DNA of 64,000 nucleotides, taken from Sugiyamaella lignohabitans. Its lineage: Eukaryota; Ascomycota; Dipodascomycetes; Dipodascales; Trichomonascaceae. The notes beneath the pieces are model-generated. The model saw only the letters and a list, made by a program, of their open reading frames with translations, was not told where the DNA came from and searched no databases. A program made the position numbers and the translations under genes. Position 1 is the first letter of the stretch. Each line of letters begins with the position of its first letter. Of this stretch, positions 41,641-52,228 are shown one piece after another. The DNA is taken from positions 682,001 through 746,000 of the forward strand of contig NC_031672.1 of assembly GCF_001640025.1 (NCBI RefSeq). Direction: 5' to 3'.

Positions 41641-42725
41641 GGTTCAAAAACCAAACATTACAGAAGTACGTGTTAATTTACCGGTCTAATCTGATCTCAT
41701 CTAAATCAGTTAATACCAGGTGCAGTGAGTTATTTCAGGGTGCATTTCGTACGTGCACTTGCAGGTTGGTGTGAGCACGCTGGCAAATGCATGCCCCCCC
41801 TCTACCCCTCTATAAGCAGTAGGGTACTGGTACATAAGAATAGGGATATAATACCCCTCAGAGATCGAATAGTGAATCCTGGTTTCTGACTCTGTTCTAC
41901 TTTTGACTGACTTGATCTGTATTTTGGACCCTTAGCTGTTTAGCAGGTCATTTGCTGCTTAGCAGTTAGCCAGCGAATTCAAGTCCTGCTTTTGCTATTA
42001 TTGTGTTTGATTTGTGTGTGAAGTAGTCTCTCTGTGGGTGTGTTTGTTTCTTACTGTTGGTCAGGTCACTTGTTACGCGGCACAGGTTACAAATACGACT
42101 GGTTGAAAGTCGAGAAAAGAGCTTGGGTTGGTAGCTGTCGCTTTTTTATTTTTAATATTGCCAAAAGAATAAAATAAAATAAAAAAGACGACTTGGCTCT
42201 GTGAACCACTGTCGAAAGGTACTACGTTTTATTTGGTTGTGGTAATTTGAAGGTGACCGTGTAGACGGGTTGTTTTGGTCGGCAATAATACCACTGTCTG
42301 AGAGATAATTAGGTCTGCAGACAATAGTGACGCTCTACTAGTTATAATTCGATTTGGAGAACCCTGGTTGGATTTGTCTTTTCTGCTCCTGTAACTGTAA
42401 CTGCTGTAGCAGAGTGAACTTGGTGCAATTATAGGCTACTAACGCTGCCAGCAGCTAAAGTCACACACCATTACGACTGTGGGAATTGCAGCCAATTCTG
42501 TTAAAACAGTATTAGAACGATTGAAACTGCAGTTACAACTATTGCTACGACTATTGCTAGAACCACAACTACAGCTATAGCGATTTTACAAAACACCTGG
42601 TACTACTACAACTAGCACATCAGCTATTACCACCATAGCTACACGACAAACGCAGTATACTTGTTCTGGAACCACGTCATATCAGTGTCAGATCAATTGG
42701 TCCGTAACAACTGACTTTAAACAAG

Positions 42726-44012
42726 GTAAGCATTCTTATTTTTGTAGTTTTGTTTCAACAGCTCGATCAGCCGCTGAATATACCGGCAGTTCATGTGGTG
42801 AAGAAAAGGACTATGCATTTTATTTTGAGGGATTATTTCTGATGCAAGATACCATACATCACCCCACATTTGACCACCAGCAGCATATGTTTTTGATTTT
42901 CCTTTTACTATTATTTTTCTTACCCCGCTTCCTGCATCTGACCGGGTCCTAAACGGTTGTGCGTTTCATCAAATGTTAATACTAACAACGACGTACAGTG
43001 GATCGAGACTATAACTAACCAAGCTAATTAGCTGGTTAATTTAGCTACTGGTTAAGTGGTGATTTGGCTACTAGGTTTTTGATAATTGGCTAATTGCTAA
43101 TTGACTAGGTCAATAATTGCATATTCGCGTCCAGCTGATAAACTCAATTGTCGAGTCATAAATTAACTGGCGGAATCGTTTGATAGCGGTTTAGTTAATC
43201 TGAGCATCCAGTCTATATAATTGGTCAGCCAAGTTTCATTGCAAATCAGCAACTGGATACTGCTATTTCTTCACTACTGGGTCAAGCAACAAAACCCAGG
43301 TGCAATATTCTTATATTCAGGTAGGATTCTTTTTGACATTGGAGTTTAAAGGTTAGTATTGAGAAGGGGAAAATGGGTAGGGAAGTTGACTTTTTTGGTG
43401 AAAATGAGTGTGAGTGGCCTGTGTTGGGAAGAATCCCGTTTGACTTGACAGCCGGTGGGCTCAATTAAGCTACCAACTGGGCTTATTGGGCCAATAACGA
43501 CTGCAAGATGCCAGAAAAAGGCGGTCAATTAAGCCGCGTTGTGTATGAACAGATGGAAAAATCTTGGGCCGTTTGTACCGATGATATCACACTGATTCCG
43601 GCGGTACTTCCCGAGCAGACGGTGCAGCTGATTATGCCGCTAGTAGCAGCCAGTCCCTGTAGGACGCTGTACTATTATGCATGATCGATATCATATCGGC
43701 GAGACAATATCCGGTCGGCGTTTCCATACCCGCGTGTTCCACACCCGACCTTCCGTGTCCCATCTCACCCATCACCCAATTCATACCCGGTTCTAGCCCC
43801 AATCCCCCACGTAACTCCTGCGAAGCAGGAGCAACGGGGTCTGGGGCGGAGCCCCAGCCGCCGGAGGCAGCACTCAGCCGGTAGAGATAACAGTAGCCCA
43901 TCCAGTAGTTCTGCGGCCGGCCTGATATAGCCGGGGTTATGATTTTGCCGTGGGCGGAATTTTCTAGTTCCTTCTGGCAGAGACTTTTTCCTTTGCTCCC
44001 AAGCTAACGCAG
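42726..44012 (+). other. Probable long 5' leader intron of the Sat4-like kinase gene
   Basis: A strong donor, AAG then GTAAGC, lies at 42726. A perfect yeast branch GCTAAC (44003-44008) with CAG at 44010-44012 (or TAG at 44018) sits just before the ATG at 44023. The intervening 1.3 kb has no coding content and contains element 13. The acceptor side is strong; the choice of donor is inference. Confidence 0.5.
43815..43869 (-). repeat. GC-rich double-hairpin half-unit A-B2 (site 13)
   Basis: Minus orientation, within the candidate kinase leader intron. B2 is CTCCTGC-GAA-GCAGGAG, A loop GGA. Confidence 0.94.
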
Positions 44013-44022
44013 TCCTAGCAAC

Positions 44023-46335
44023 ATGTCAGTAGCGTTTGATCTCCAGCAATGCAGTCCCAACACGGGCCCTAACCCTTCCCCGCTGAGCGATAGGGAGACT
44101 AATTCATCAACCCCCACCAGCCCTCCATCTCCTAAAGCGATAATTTCTAGGACGGGCAAAGAAGAACTAAACTTGACTTCTTCTACAACAACACCTGTTT
44201 CGAATAACAATCTTAGTATTTCGCCTCCGATATCTCCGCTGATTACAAATAGGACAGATGGGGTCAAGAATGTCGTGAGTTTGACTGGCGTGACAGAGAA
44301 CATTCCTAGTCTTGAGCTAAATTCCGCAGCATCTGAACGTGGAGCTGAAGCTGAAGCTGGTATTGGTAAAGAAAACGATATTGTACCAGCTCTGGGTGAA
44401 CGAACCGTACAAACGAAATCCCGGTCGTATTCCACTTCGTCAACCAGTCCTCCCAAACTCAGCGTTGTAACTGGACTTTCGGGTCCCCCAGGTCAAAAGT
44501 CGGCATCTGCTGCTGTCGTTACAAACCGATCTGGTACGTCAAGACCAAGGTCGAATTCAGTTTTACATTCAACTAGTTCTGGAGGTTCTGGAGGTTCTGG
44601 ATTTAGTTCCGGCTTTGGATCTGGATCTGGATTTTCCCAGGCAACACCTGCTCCTGCACCGGCACCAACACCTCCACTCCGACCGAGATCCAATTCAAAG
44701 ATATCAGGTACAATGACAAAACTACGAAGTTTCTTATTTTCGGGCGAAAAAGAAAGACCTGGGGTGACGCCGGGTCATACGCCGTTAGGATCAACTGCTC
44801 AATCTGGTACCGCTACTCCTGCTAATACATTACATACGAGCGTTACACCGTCTACAATAGGTTCACATACTGAATCAACATTGCATATTCCAGAAGCTGG
44901 TATTGGACGATCAGGAGGACCCAAAATTAGCTCTGGTGGTACTAGTAGCCCTGCTAATGGTGGAGGAAGTGCCAATGGAAGTATCGGCACGCAATCACCG
45001 TCTTCATCTACGGTGTCTATTCCATCACTTCATGAAACAAGTTCACCTGCTTCAACTCCTCAACCCGCACAAACCGGAAACACCACACCAAACTCATCAT
45101 CTGCATCGGTTGGTCGGTCGGGCTCGATATCTAAATCATCGTCGTCATCAGCAGCGGGTCTACCACGGTTCGCTGTGTCTGAAGATGGTAGTACACATTC
45201 TCATCACCTCAAGACGGCCAAACGGCAGGAGAAACTGAGTGGCATGATTAAAGAGTTTTTGGGTGGTAAGAAACTTCGAGACGAAGCAGTTTCTGCCGTT
45301 TCCGCCATTTTGAACAGCGGTGGCAATGCATCCAACGCCGCTGCTCAAGTACCTGGAAATCAACCTCCGAGTCTGATGGCAGGATTTGTTCACCAGATCA
45401 AAAAAGGCGACCAGGACGTTGAGTCCCTGTTTAAGACAGGAGTCGTGCCATCCCAAAGCTCGTTTGTCGAGAAATACGGTAAATGCCACGAAGTTATAGG
45501 AAAAGGAGCATTTGGCGTGGTGCGAGTAGCACATAAAACAGATCCAAAGAACCAGCGAGACCTGCTATTTGCAGTCAAAGAGTTTAAAAAGCGGCCACAG
45601 GAATCAGAACAAAAATATTCCAAACGACTGACATCTGAATTTTGCATTTCATCTTCACTCCATCACCCGAATATCATTCAAACACTTGACTTGCTACAAG
45701 ATGCCAAGGGCGAGTACTGTGAAGTCATGGAGTACTGTGCCGGCGGCGACTTATACTCTTTGATTCTGGTGGTGGGTAAACTCGAGTACCTAGAAGCCGA
45801 TTGTTTTTTCAAACAGATTATTCGTGGCGTCAATTACATGCATGAGATGGGAGTTGCCCATCGAGATCTGAAGCCCGAAAACATTCTTCTCACGTCCAAC
45901 GGAGCAGTCAAGATTACTGATTTTGGCAACGGCGAGTGTTTCCGGATGGCGTGGGAAAAAGTGATTCACCTATCGAACGGAGTGTGTGGGTCCGCTCCTT
46001 ACATTGCACCAGAGGAGTTCACCGAGCCGGAATTTGACCCACGAGCGCTCGATATCTGGGCTGTGGGCGTGATATACATGGCCATGCGAACAGGACGACA
46101 CCTGTGGAGAATGGCCAAGGCGTCGGAAGACGAGTTCTACGCCAAATACCTCGAGGGCCGCAAAGACGAGCACGGCTACGAGCCCATCGAGAGCCTCAAA
46201 CGAGCAAGGTGCCGCAACGTTATTTATTCAATTCTCGACCCTGTTCCCAGCCGACGTATCACTGGCAAGCAGATCCTCAACAGCGAGTGGGGCAGAGAGA
46301 TCCACGTGTGCCAGGCCGGCGACCTGGGCTTATAA
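44023..46335 (+). CDS. Sat4/Hal4-Hal5-type serine/threonine kinase
   Basis: A 770-residue kinase. Residues 1-475 are a Ser/Thr/Pro/Gly-rich disordered regulatory region. The catalytic domain runs from about 480 to the end: glycine loop IGKGAFGVV near 492, the lysine in FAVKEFKK, catalytic HRDLKPEN near 610, the metal-binding DFG near 631, then the segment [20 protein letters not shown] and the APEE near 661. This activation-segment signature, [14 protein letters not shown], is characteristic of the yeast Hal4/Sat4 and Hal5 kinases that stabilise plasma-membrane potassium and nutrient transporters under salt stress. The upstream region is unusually long, with a likely leader intron, suggesting regulated expression. 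It converges with the next gene, and a full double-hairpin element lies between them. Confidence 0.88.
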   Translation: MSVAFDLQQCSPNTGPNPSPLSDRETNSSTPTSPPSPKAIISRTGKEELNLTSSTTTPVSNNNLSISPPISPLITNRTDGVKNVVSLTGVTENIPSLELNSAASERGAEAEAGIGKENDIVPALGERTVQTKSRSYSTSSTSPPKLSVVTGLSGPPGQKSASAAVVTNRSGTSRPRSNSVLHSTSSGGSGGSGFSSGFGSGSGFSQATPAPAPAPTPPLRPRSNSKISGTMTKLRSFLFSGEKERPGVTPGHTPLGSTAQSGTATPANTLHTSVTPSTIGSHTESTLHIPEAGIGRSGGPKISSGGTSSPANGGGSANGSIGTQSPSSSTVSIPSLHETSSPASTPQPAQTGNTTPNSSSASVGRSGSISKSSSSSAAGLPRFAVSEDGSTHSHHLKTAKRQEKLSGMIKEFLGGKKLRDEAVSAVSAILNSGGNASNAAAQVPGNQPPSLMAGFVHQIKKGDQDVESLFKTGVVPSQSSFVEKYGKCHEVIGKGAFGVVRVAHKTDPKNQRDLLFAVKEFKKRPQESEQKYSKRLTSEFCISSSLHHPNIIQTLDLLQDAKGEYCEVMEYCAGGDLYSLILVVGKLEYLEADCFFKQIIRGVNYMHEMGVAHRDLKPENILLTSNGAVKITDFGNGECFRMAWEKVIHLSNGVCGSAPYIAPEEFTEPEFDPRALDIWAVGVIYMAMRTGRHLWRMAKASEDEFYAKYLEGRKDEHGYEPIESLKRARCRNVIYSILDPVPSRRITGKQILNSEWGREIHVCQAGDLGL

Positions 46336-46391
46336 ACCATGTAAATAAAATATTTCATTCTCTATGAGAGTCTGTGTCGGGCGGGTGATTC

Positions 46392-46527
46392 TGCCTCCGG
46401 CGGCTGGGGCGTTGCCCCAGACCCCATTGTGCTCGCTTCGCGAGCGCGTGTTGGTTCCGGGAGAGTTTAGGATGCTCGCGAAGCGAGCACAACGGGGTCT
46501 GGGGCAGCGCCCCAGCCGCCGGAGGCA
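46392..46527. repeat. Full-length GC-rich double-hairpin element A-B3-centre-B3'-A' (site 14)
   Basis: 136 bp between convergent genes: 56 bp after the kinase stop and 24 bp before the next gene's stop. Each gene reads into its own A arm. Loops are GTT (left) and AGC (right); both B arms are the type 3 hairpin. Confidence 0.96.
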
Positions 46528-46551
46528 GACTTCCGGTCGTACAATATTAGT

Positions 46552-47640
46552 TTATTGGGTGGACTGGTGTCTCCGCTCTTTGTGTTTGGAGCTGCCGCTT
46601 TTGGCGACGGCAGACATGATTATTGGAGCGTCGAGGGCGTCGAAGTTGACGAAACCGGCGTCGTCAGGCAGTCGTGAGTCGAGCTTTGTGAGCGGGCTCG
46701 TGACCAGTTTGTTCTTGGAAGTACAGCGTCGGACTTTTTTCGTTATTCGGGCCGGCATCTGTGTGATAGAGGTCTGGTTGGTAGACGTTCGGATAGAGTT
46801 GAGCGACCGGGTCGCTCGTACCGAGTGTACGGGGATGTGAATGGGGGAATGCAAGTTGGAAACCGAGGCAGGGCTCCGAAGTGAGGTGTCCAGAAAATTA
46901 GGAAAGTTGTCGTAATTGTTGTATGGAGTTGGACTGTCGCGATATGTGGTTGGTGGTGTGTGAATATTGTCAATTGGCGACTTCAGGGGGGTGGTGGAGC
47001 AGGAGCTGGACTCGGCTGGCATTGGAGGTAGCAGCGAGTTTGGGAACTGGTCGAAAGAATCCGACAGCTGGGATATCTGTTCTTCTTCTTCTTCTTTGGC
47101 AGAATTGACACAGTCAGGATCTATGTTATAATGCAATGGATAGAGGACATTGGTCAGACGGTCTCGTTTGATGGTAGGAGCAAAGTGCGCGTCTAGATCA
47201 GGAATTGGTCTGGCATCGCTAATTGCTGAACCATAGAATGGTGAAGTGCTTCCAGAAGGAGGGAAATTATTATCTCGCGGAGACTGAGGCCATGCAGTGG
47301 TCATGTCGACAAATAAGTTGTGACCAGGCGCTACGAAAAAATTTTCCGACGGGCTTAAAAGACGGTCATAACTCAGAGATTGAACATTGCTATCACCTTG
47401 TGAGTTCACAGGGGGAGGTATAGGTATGTAGTCATAATCCGACAGGGACTTTTGCGTATAGTTATGGTTATTGGTGTTAGTGTTGTTTGGCGGGGAGTCG
47501 ACAGGACGAGGCAGATTTCCCATATTGTCAAAATAAAATACCGACTCATCGAGATTAGGATTATAATTATGCTTTTTTACTTTATTATAAATCCAGTTGA
47601 AAGGATATGCAAAGTACGGTTGAGAAGGAAGGAAAGTCAT
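46552..47640 (-). CDS. Unrecognised Pro/Asn/Ser-rich protein with conserved-looking C-terminal motif
   Basis: A 362-residue protein starting at the ATG at 47640 (MTFLPSQPYFAYPFNWIYNK). I chose this start because a TATATAA box sits about 50 bp upstream of it; the frame is open to a TTG at 47802 and an ATG at 47748, but that would place the TATA box inside the gene. Most of the protein is disordered (Pro, Asn, Ser, Tyr), with an acidic run KEEEEEQ near 190. The C terminus has a basic patch (ITKKVRRCTSKNK) and a segment reading DDAGFVNFDALDAPIIMSAV, then AKSGSSKHKERR. It resembles a short tail motif I associate with ascomycete regulatory proteins, but I cannot name the family. Confidence 0.6.
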   Translation of the reverse strand: MTFLPSQPYFAYPFNWIYNKVKKHNYNPNLDESVFYFDNMGNLPRPVDSPPNNTNTNNHNYTQKSLSDYDYIPIPPPVNSQGDSNVQSLSYDRLLSPSENFFVAPGHNLFVDMTTAWPQSPRDNNFPPSGSTSPFYGSAISDARPIPDLDAHFAPTIKRDRLTNVLYPLHYNIDPDCVNSAKEEEEEQISQLSDSFDQFPNSLLPPMPAESSSCSTTPLKSPIDNIHTPPTTYRDSPTPYNNYDNFPNFLDTSLRSPASVSNLHSPIHIPVHSVRATRSLNSIRTSTNQTSITQMPARITKKVRRCTSKNKLVTSPLTKLDSRLPDDAGFVNFDALDAPIIMSAVAKSGSSKHKERRHQSTQ

Positions 47641-47682
47641 TGAAGGAAGAAGTCGGTTGAGTCCAACATTGTGGACTAGGGG

Positions 47683-47696
47683 GTTGGTCTTATATA
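47683..47696 (-). promoter_or_regulatory. TATA box for the 46.5-47.6 kb gene
   Basis: TATATATAAG-type sequence on the minus strand, about 50 bp before the ATG at 47640; it favours that start over the longer frame. Confidence 0.5.
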
Positions 47697-49393
47697 TAAA
47701 AAGAACACCAAGAGAGGAGGGGGCAGGAGCGAGGGGGATGGTCCACATGGGATATGCATTCACACAAATTACGGTAAACCTTTTGCAGCAGACCGTAGAC
47801 AATAGTAAGCCCTTGATTAGGAACTTAAATCAACTTAGACGCGATCAACCCTGTACGACGATACGGTAGGATCCTCATAATTGGAAGAGGAGAGTAGGAA
47901 CAATTGCAGATGGGACGCTGGACTAGGCACGAATGTTAGAGATCGTTGCAGCGTAAACCCTAGGATGCAATGTTTTAGTCACCTTACTGGACCGGGGAGT
48001 AACTGCCAGCGCTAGTGCATTAATCATTCGCATATGTTTGTCTAGATAAGCGTTTAATTTTTGAGTTGGCGTGCAAGGGCTAACGTGAGTTGAGCTGAGA
48101 TTGGTCAATTGGACGTGAGCTTAAAATTAGGGGTTTATGAAAATACATTAGGAATAAAAATATTAATTTCCATAATATTATGTGCTATGAAATAATTACT
48201 TGTGGGGTTCAGGAATTCAAGATGCACCTTTATTGCGGAAATTTTTTAATAATACTATCAATTGGCCCGTCCATTATTGTTAAGAAAGAAATCAGAAAGA
48301 ATTCCAATGCACTTTTTTCAAATATGGTAAGACCTCGGTCTAGGTCTTGAATAAAGTAAATTTTAAAATACCATGCCAACGGTAGGAACAAGATTTTTCC
48401 AGAGATCCAAAAAAGCAACTGGCCTTCAACGGTGTTTATCCGGTTTCTATGGTGCACCCCTCTTCTTTCGAGAGACAACAGAGTGAGGGGGAAGCACAAG
48501 TGAGACAATCGAGAAGGGCTGTAGACATTCATAGCCGGTCTCTGGTTATACGTCTATATGTAAGATTAAAGTTTTAGGTTTTAAGATATTATACGCTGTG
48601 CCTTGCCAATCATCGGAGTCTAATTGGGGAATTCAAATGGAAGGGGGAGGTTGGTTATATGTAACAGAACAAGTAAAGACCGACTATACGAGGAAATAAA
48701 AGTCGAAAATTAAAAACAATTTGATAGATCCGGGAGGGATACAGTCTATTATTGGAACAAACTGACGGTAGCAGGTGGCGGTGGTATTGCCAACAGAAAT
48801 TAGCATGACATTGACAGGTGTGGTATGTTCAAGGCATTGGTACCGGGATCTTAATGTCACTTGTATCGACGGTAGCGGGATTATTTAAGGCACCTGTAAT
48901 AATAATCATGATAACCCAGACCAACAGTAACAACACCAGCAGCAACACTAAACTGACACTAACACAAGCAGTGACACAAGCAGTAACCAACTAACCAACC
49001 AACTAACCAACCATGTTACATGGATACCAACCGGCGGTAGAAAAAGCTTGCAAAAAAAATGTCCGGATATTTTAATAAGTCTCAGTTGAATCGGGGCGAA
49101 GTCCGATAGCATGAAGTCTATTGACAATTACGCGATAGCAATTTTTTAAAAATAGTTCATTTTTGAGGTGTCTCAGTCGATGGACATAACTTCATTGGCG
49201 GTCTCGGTGATAAAAGGAGCCAGGTGCAGACGACTTGCCGACCAGATCATCAGATACCCCTGATAGCCACGGCCATCAAGCAGCTGGTCCCCGGGTCTAG
49301 GCACTGTGCAGATGCTTCCATGCAAGACAACATTAATAACAGCCTATTTTACTGGCCATATCCAGACGGACCTTTTGATCAGCCAGAGCTCAT

Positions 49394-49455
49394 CTACAGG
49401 TACATCTACAGGTACATCTACAGGTACATGTACAGAAACATGTACAGAAACATCT
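49394..49455 (+). repeat. 12-bp tandem repeat
   Basis: Repeats of ACATCTACAGGT, about five imperfect units, the last ones changed to ACATGTACAGAA. It is in noncoding sequence. Confidence 0.75.
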
Positions 49456-49832
49456 AAACCTACCCCGCTCGGTGCGTCTGCCCTGGCAGCACGCACAGAA
49501 CCTGAACTATTTGGGTTATACTTCCGTCGCACGCTCTTTACAAACCTACTAGTGGCCTGCAGCCTGCCGCCGATCCATGCATCCCTGGCTGTTCGCGGAA
49601 CTCGACATACAAATAACCCCTGGTGATTCTCGGCACCCACCATCCAACTAGCACTTTCTGCCAAATATCTCCATGACCGAATTCCGTGGCGCACAGACTG
49701 CCCGAAAAAAGTAATCGCGTCTGTGCCGCGGCCACCGTACTCACTTCCGCACACCGGGCGTAACCCGTATTGCCCTGTATAACTCATTTTACCATTGCCA
49801 GGGGTTGTGGCGGGTTCGTTGGGGGACAGACC

Positions 49833-49974
49833 TGCCTCCGGCGGCTGGGGCTCCGCCCCAGACCCTGGTTGCTCCTGCTACGCAGGAGTTTCTCGTGGCA
49901 CTGTCGACACAACGACTCGAGCGAAGCGAGAGGAGCAACCAGGGTCTGGGGCGGAGCCCCAGCCGCCGGAGGCA
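49833..49974. repeat. Full-length GC-rich double-hairpin element A-B2-centre-B1'-A' with extended flanking palindrome (site 15)
   Basis: 142 bp. Left B arm is type 2, right is type 1. Outside the element the inverted symmetry continues for 10 bp (GGGACAGACC on the left, GGTCTGTCCC on the right). Confidence 0.95.
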
Positions 49975-50117
49975 GGTCTGTCCCGGTCAGCCAGGGGGGC
50001 CAGCCCGAGACGCTCACGCATATCGTGGGGGGTCCGTTAAAAGAGTGAGTGTAATTGGGGGTCAAACCGGCAGATTTCCAGCCTCAGCCAGTCACCTAAT
50101 GGCTCGCAAGCTCGCGA

Positions 50118-50171
50118 GCTCGCGAAGCGAGCACAACGGGGTCTGGGGCAGCGCCCCAGCCGCCGGAGGCA
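50118..50171 (-). repeat. GC-rich double-hairpin half-unit A-B3 (site 16)
   Basis: Minus orientation, loop AGC. It abuts an extra short palindrome GCTCGCGAGC at about 50110-50119. Confidence 0.93.
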
Positions 50172-51057
50172 CAAAATCACACTCGCCAACACCTGACCCC
50201 CCTGACAGTCCATCCCTGAGGAGCACATGCGCGGCACCGCAGCGCGGCAAGGGGCTGCTAATTAAGCTCGAACGGGGCTTAGTGGAGCTAGTCATGTGCA
50301 GGGCAGGGCTGGCCGGCCGTGGTGCCGTCGTCGTCCGGCGGCGGTCTCACTGATAGCGGAGACTTTTTGGCTCAAGCACCGCTGACATTGCATCACTAAC
50401 TCACTACCAGCACATACCGCTCAGACAAGGCCCTGCGACCCGAGTCCTGTCAATTCCCGTTTGTGGCACCTGAACTGTATTCGGAACTCACCGATTTTTA
50501 CCTCCCGTCGAACGAAATCAGTGTCGACCAAGAATTGTCTGCTGTTGCCGCTGTTTTAGCTGCCAGACCCGTCCGCTCCGACCCACCATCAGCACGATCA
50601 CCAACTCCAGTTAAAGAGGCAATTAGCATTTGCGCTGTCGAACTTAGTCTGACCAGGTCTCTGTTCTAAAATATTACGGCTTCCAGCTCGATTGGCGTTT
50701 GAAAGCAACTTTTACTGCTGAATTGATTGATTTGTAGGTGTTGCCTGTTGCTGGATTCACCTGCTGTTATCTTCACGAAGAGAGTGGCTGAGAACTCGTC
50801 ATTCCAGTAAACCATTAGACTGTGGCGTATTGTTGTAGCAGTCACTCGAGGATCTATATTCGCGCGTAGCAAACTCTTGACTTGTCAGACTGTCAGGTGT
50901 CAGACGATCAAGGTACTGAGGATATCACTGTATTGGAAGACAGAAGTCAGAGGTATTTAAAGTATCAGCCCGTTAGAGGTACAAAGAGGTATACGGGCCA
51001 TAATCACAAGAGCAGAAAACCTACAACGATAAGAAGTAACACGCGTTCAAATTCATA

Positions 51058-51846
51058 ATGAGTTGGAACGGATTTAAGAAAGCCGTCAGCCGAGCCGGCA
51101 CCTCGGTCATGATGAAGACCGGTCATGTCGAGAAGACCGTGGATAAAGAGTTCGAGGTCGAAGAACGTCGTTACCGTACTATGGAAACGGCGTGTATGTC
51201 GTTACAGAAAGAAGCCAAGGGGTATCTTGATTCGTTACGTGCCATGACTGCATCTCAGACAAGAATTGCCGAGACCATTGATGCTTTCTATGGCGATGCC
51301 GGAACAAGAGACGGTGTTTCGAAATATTACTTGACTGCCGTGCAAGAACTAGATTCGGAGACCGTCAAGGCCCTGGATGGACCATTTAGAGAAACTGTGC
51401 TGGAACCAGTCAGCAGATTCTGCGCTTACTTTACCGATATCAATGAAGCCGTTAAAAAGCGCAATCACAAGCTATTAGATTACGACTCGTTAAGGGCAAA
51501 GGTTAAAAGACTGACTGAAAAGCCATCTGACGACGTGTCGAAACTGCCTCGTCTAGAGAAAGAACTGTCTATGGCCAAAGAAATCTACGACCAATTAAAC
51601 CAACAGCTCATCAACGAGCTGCCACAACTCATCGATTTGCGAGTGCCGTATCTCGATCCATCCTTTGAAGCATTAGTCAAGATCCAGCTGCGTTTCTGTA
51701 CCGAATCGTACACCCGTCTGGCCCAAGTACAACAGTATCTCGACGCCAGCACCAGAGAGGAGTACGCCAATGGCCAACTTGACAGCCGCGTCGAACAGGT
51801 ACTCCTCGAAATGAGAGAGCTCTCCATCACCTCGCTCGGCAACTAA
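51058..51846 (+). CDS. RVS161: BAR-domain protein Rvs161
   Basis: A 262-residue amphiphysin-like protein, almost entirely one BAR domain, matching yeast Rvs161 in length and pattern (MSWNGFKKAVSRAGTSVMMK, then VDKEFEVEERRYRTMETACM and DYDSLRAKVKRLTEKPSDD). Rvs161 pairs with Rvs167 to bind curved membranes at endocytic sites and promote scission, and also acts in cell fusion. The amphipathic N-terminal helix and the basic concave-face lysines in HVEKTVDKEF and VKKRNHK are visible. No SH3 domain is present, as expected. The ATG is in a good context (ATAATGAGT) and no intron is needed. Confidence 0.95.
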   Translation: MSWNGFKKAVSRAGTSVMMKTGHVEKTVDKEFEVEERRYRTMETACMSLQKEAKGYLDSLRAMTASQTRIAETIDAFYGDAGTRDGVSKYYLTAVQELDSETVKALDGPFRETVLEPVSRFCAYFTDINEAVKKRNHKLLDYDSLRAKVKRLTEKPSDDVSKLPRLEKELSMAKEIYDQLNQQLINELPQLIDLRVPYLDPSFEALVKIQLRFCTESYTRLAQVQQYLDASTREEYANGQLDSRVEQVLLEMRELSITSLGN

Positions 51847-51944
51847 CACACACTCGTCTGCCCACTCATTCTCTTTTCCAGCGTGCAGCATTATTTTCTC
51901 CCTGTAATTTATGTCTCAACTGCAATCTTCTTCGTGGGGAGCTC

Positions 51945-51988
51945 TGCCTCCGGCGGCCGGGGCGCAGCCCCGGACCCCACTGTGCTCG
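51945..51988 (+). repeat. GC-rich double-hairpin half-unit A with truncated B3 (site 17), covariant stem
   Basis: 98 bp after the RVS161 stop, A first. The stem reads CCGGGGC-GCA-GCCCCGG: the usual outer T-A pair is changed to C-G on both sides. B is cut after GTGCTCG. Confidence 0.93.
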
Positions 51989-52035
51989 TTCCTGGTGTTT
52001 ATGAAAAAACTGAGCGGTTTTGCTTTGGAGGGTTG

Positions 52036-52089
52036 TGCCTCCGGCGGCCGGGGCGTTGCCCCGGACCCCGTTGTGCTCGCTTCGCGAGC
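52036..52089 (+). repeat. GC-rich double-hairpin half-unit A-B3 (site 18), covariant stem
   Basis: Same compensatory stem as site 17 (CCGGGGC-GTT-GCCCCGG) with a different loop and a full B3 arm GCTCGC-TTC-GCGAGC. It is a direct repeat of site 17, 91 bp downstream. Confidence 0.95.
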
Positions 52090-52197
52090 GGCTTGGACCG
52101 TGAAGCTGAGGTTCTGTTAGAAGGGTTGCTGGTTCCCTGTGATCTGGTAGTTTGCATGTCTTTTCCCGCTTTTCCAAATTAAAAATTAGAAAAAAAA

Positions 52198-52228
52198 ACA
52201 TCAAAAAACATCAAAAAACATCAAAAAA
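52198..52228 (+). repeat. 10-bp A-rich tandem repeat
   Basis: CATCAAAAAA repeated about three times, then an A-rich tail. Confidence 0.75.

Larger units (their letters stand above)
37403..44022. other. 6.6-kb gene-poor tract with five GC-rich element sites
   Basis: No frame in this stretch is convincing; those that look long run through the GC-rich repeats or through GCA/HSHSH low complexity. It holds sites 9-13, a (GCA)n microsatellite, T-rich tracts at 41275-41320 and 41470-41500, degenerate GCAAG repeats at 41540-41640, and a probable leader intron of the Sat4-like kinase (42726-44012). The region is the upstream sequence of two divergent genes. Confidence 0.55.
47641..51057. other. 3.4-kb divergent spacer with repeats
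   Basis: No recognised gene. A 100-codon ATG frame at 48532-48230 (minus) is possible but unsupported. It has (AACC)n-like sequence at about 48975-49015, a 12-bp tandem repeat at about 49394-49455, elements 15 and 16 and the promoter of RVS161. Confidence 0.5.

Noticed and set aside
47641..47802. N-terminal extension of the 46.5-kb gene
   Set aside because: The TATA box would lie inside the coding region, and the extension begins with a non-ATG codon or a low-complexity segment.
48230..48532. A 100-codon ATG frame on the minus strand
   Set aside because: AT-rich, no domain, no promoter or splice signals. It could still be a small gene, but nothing supports it.
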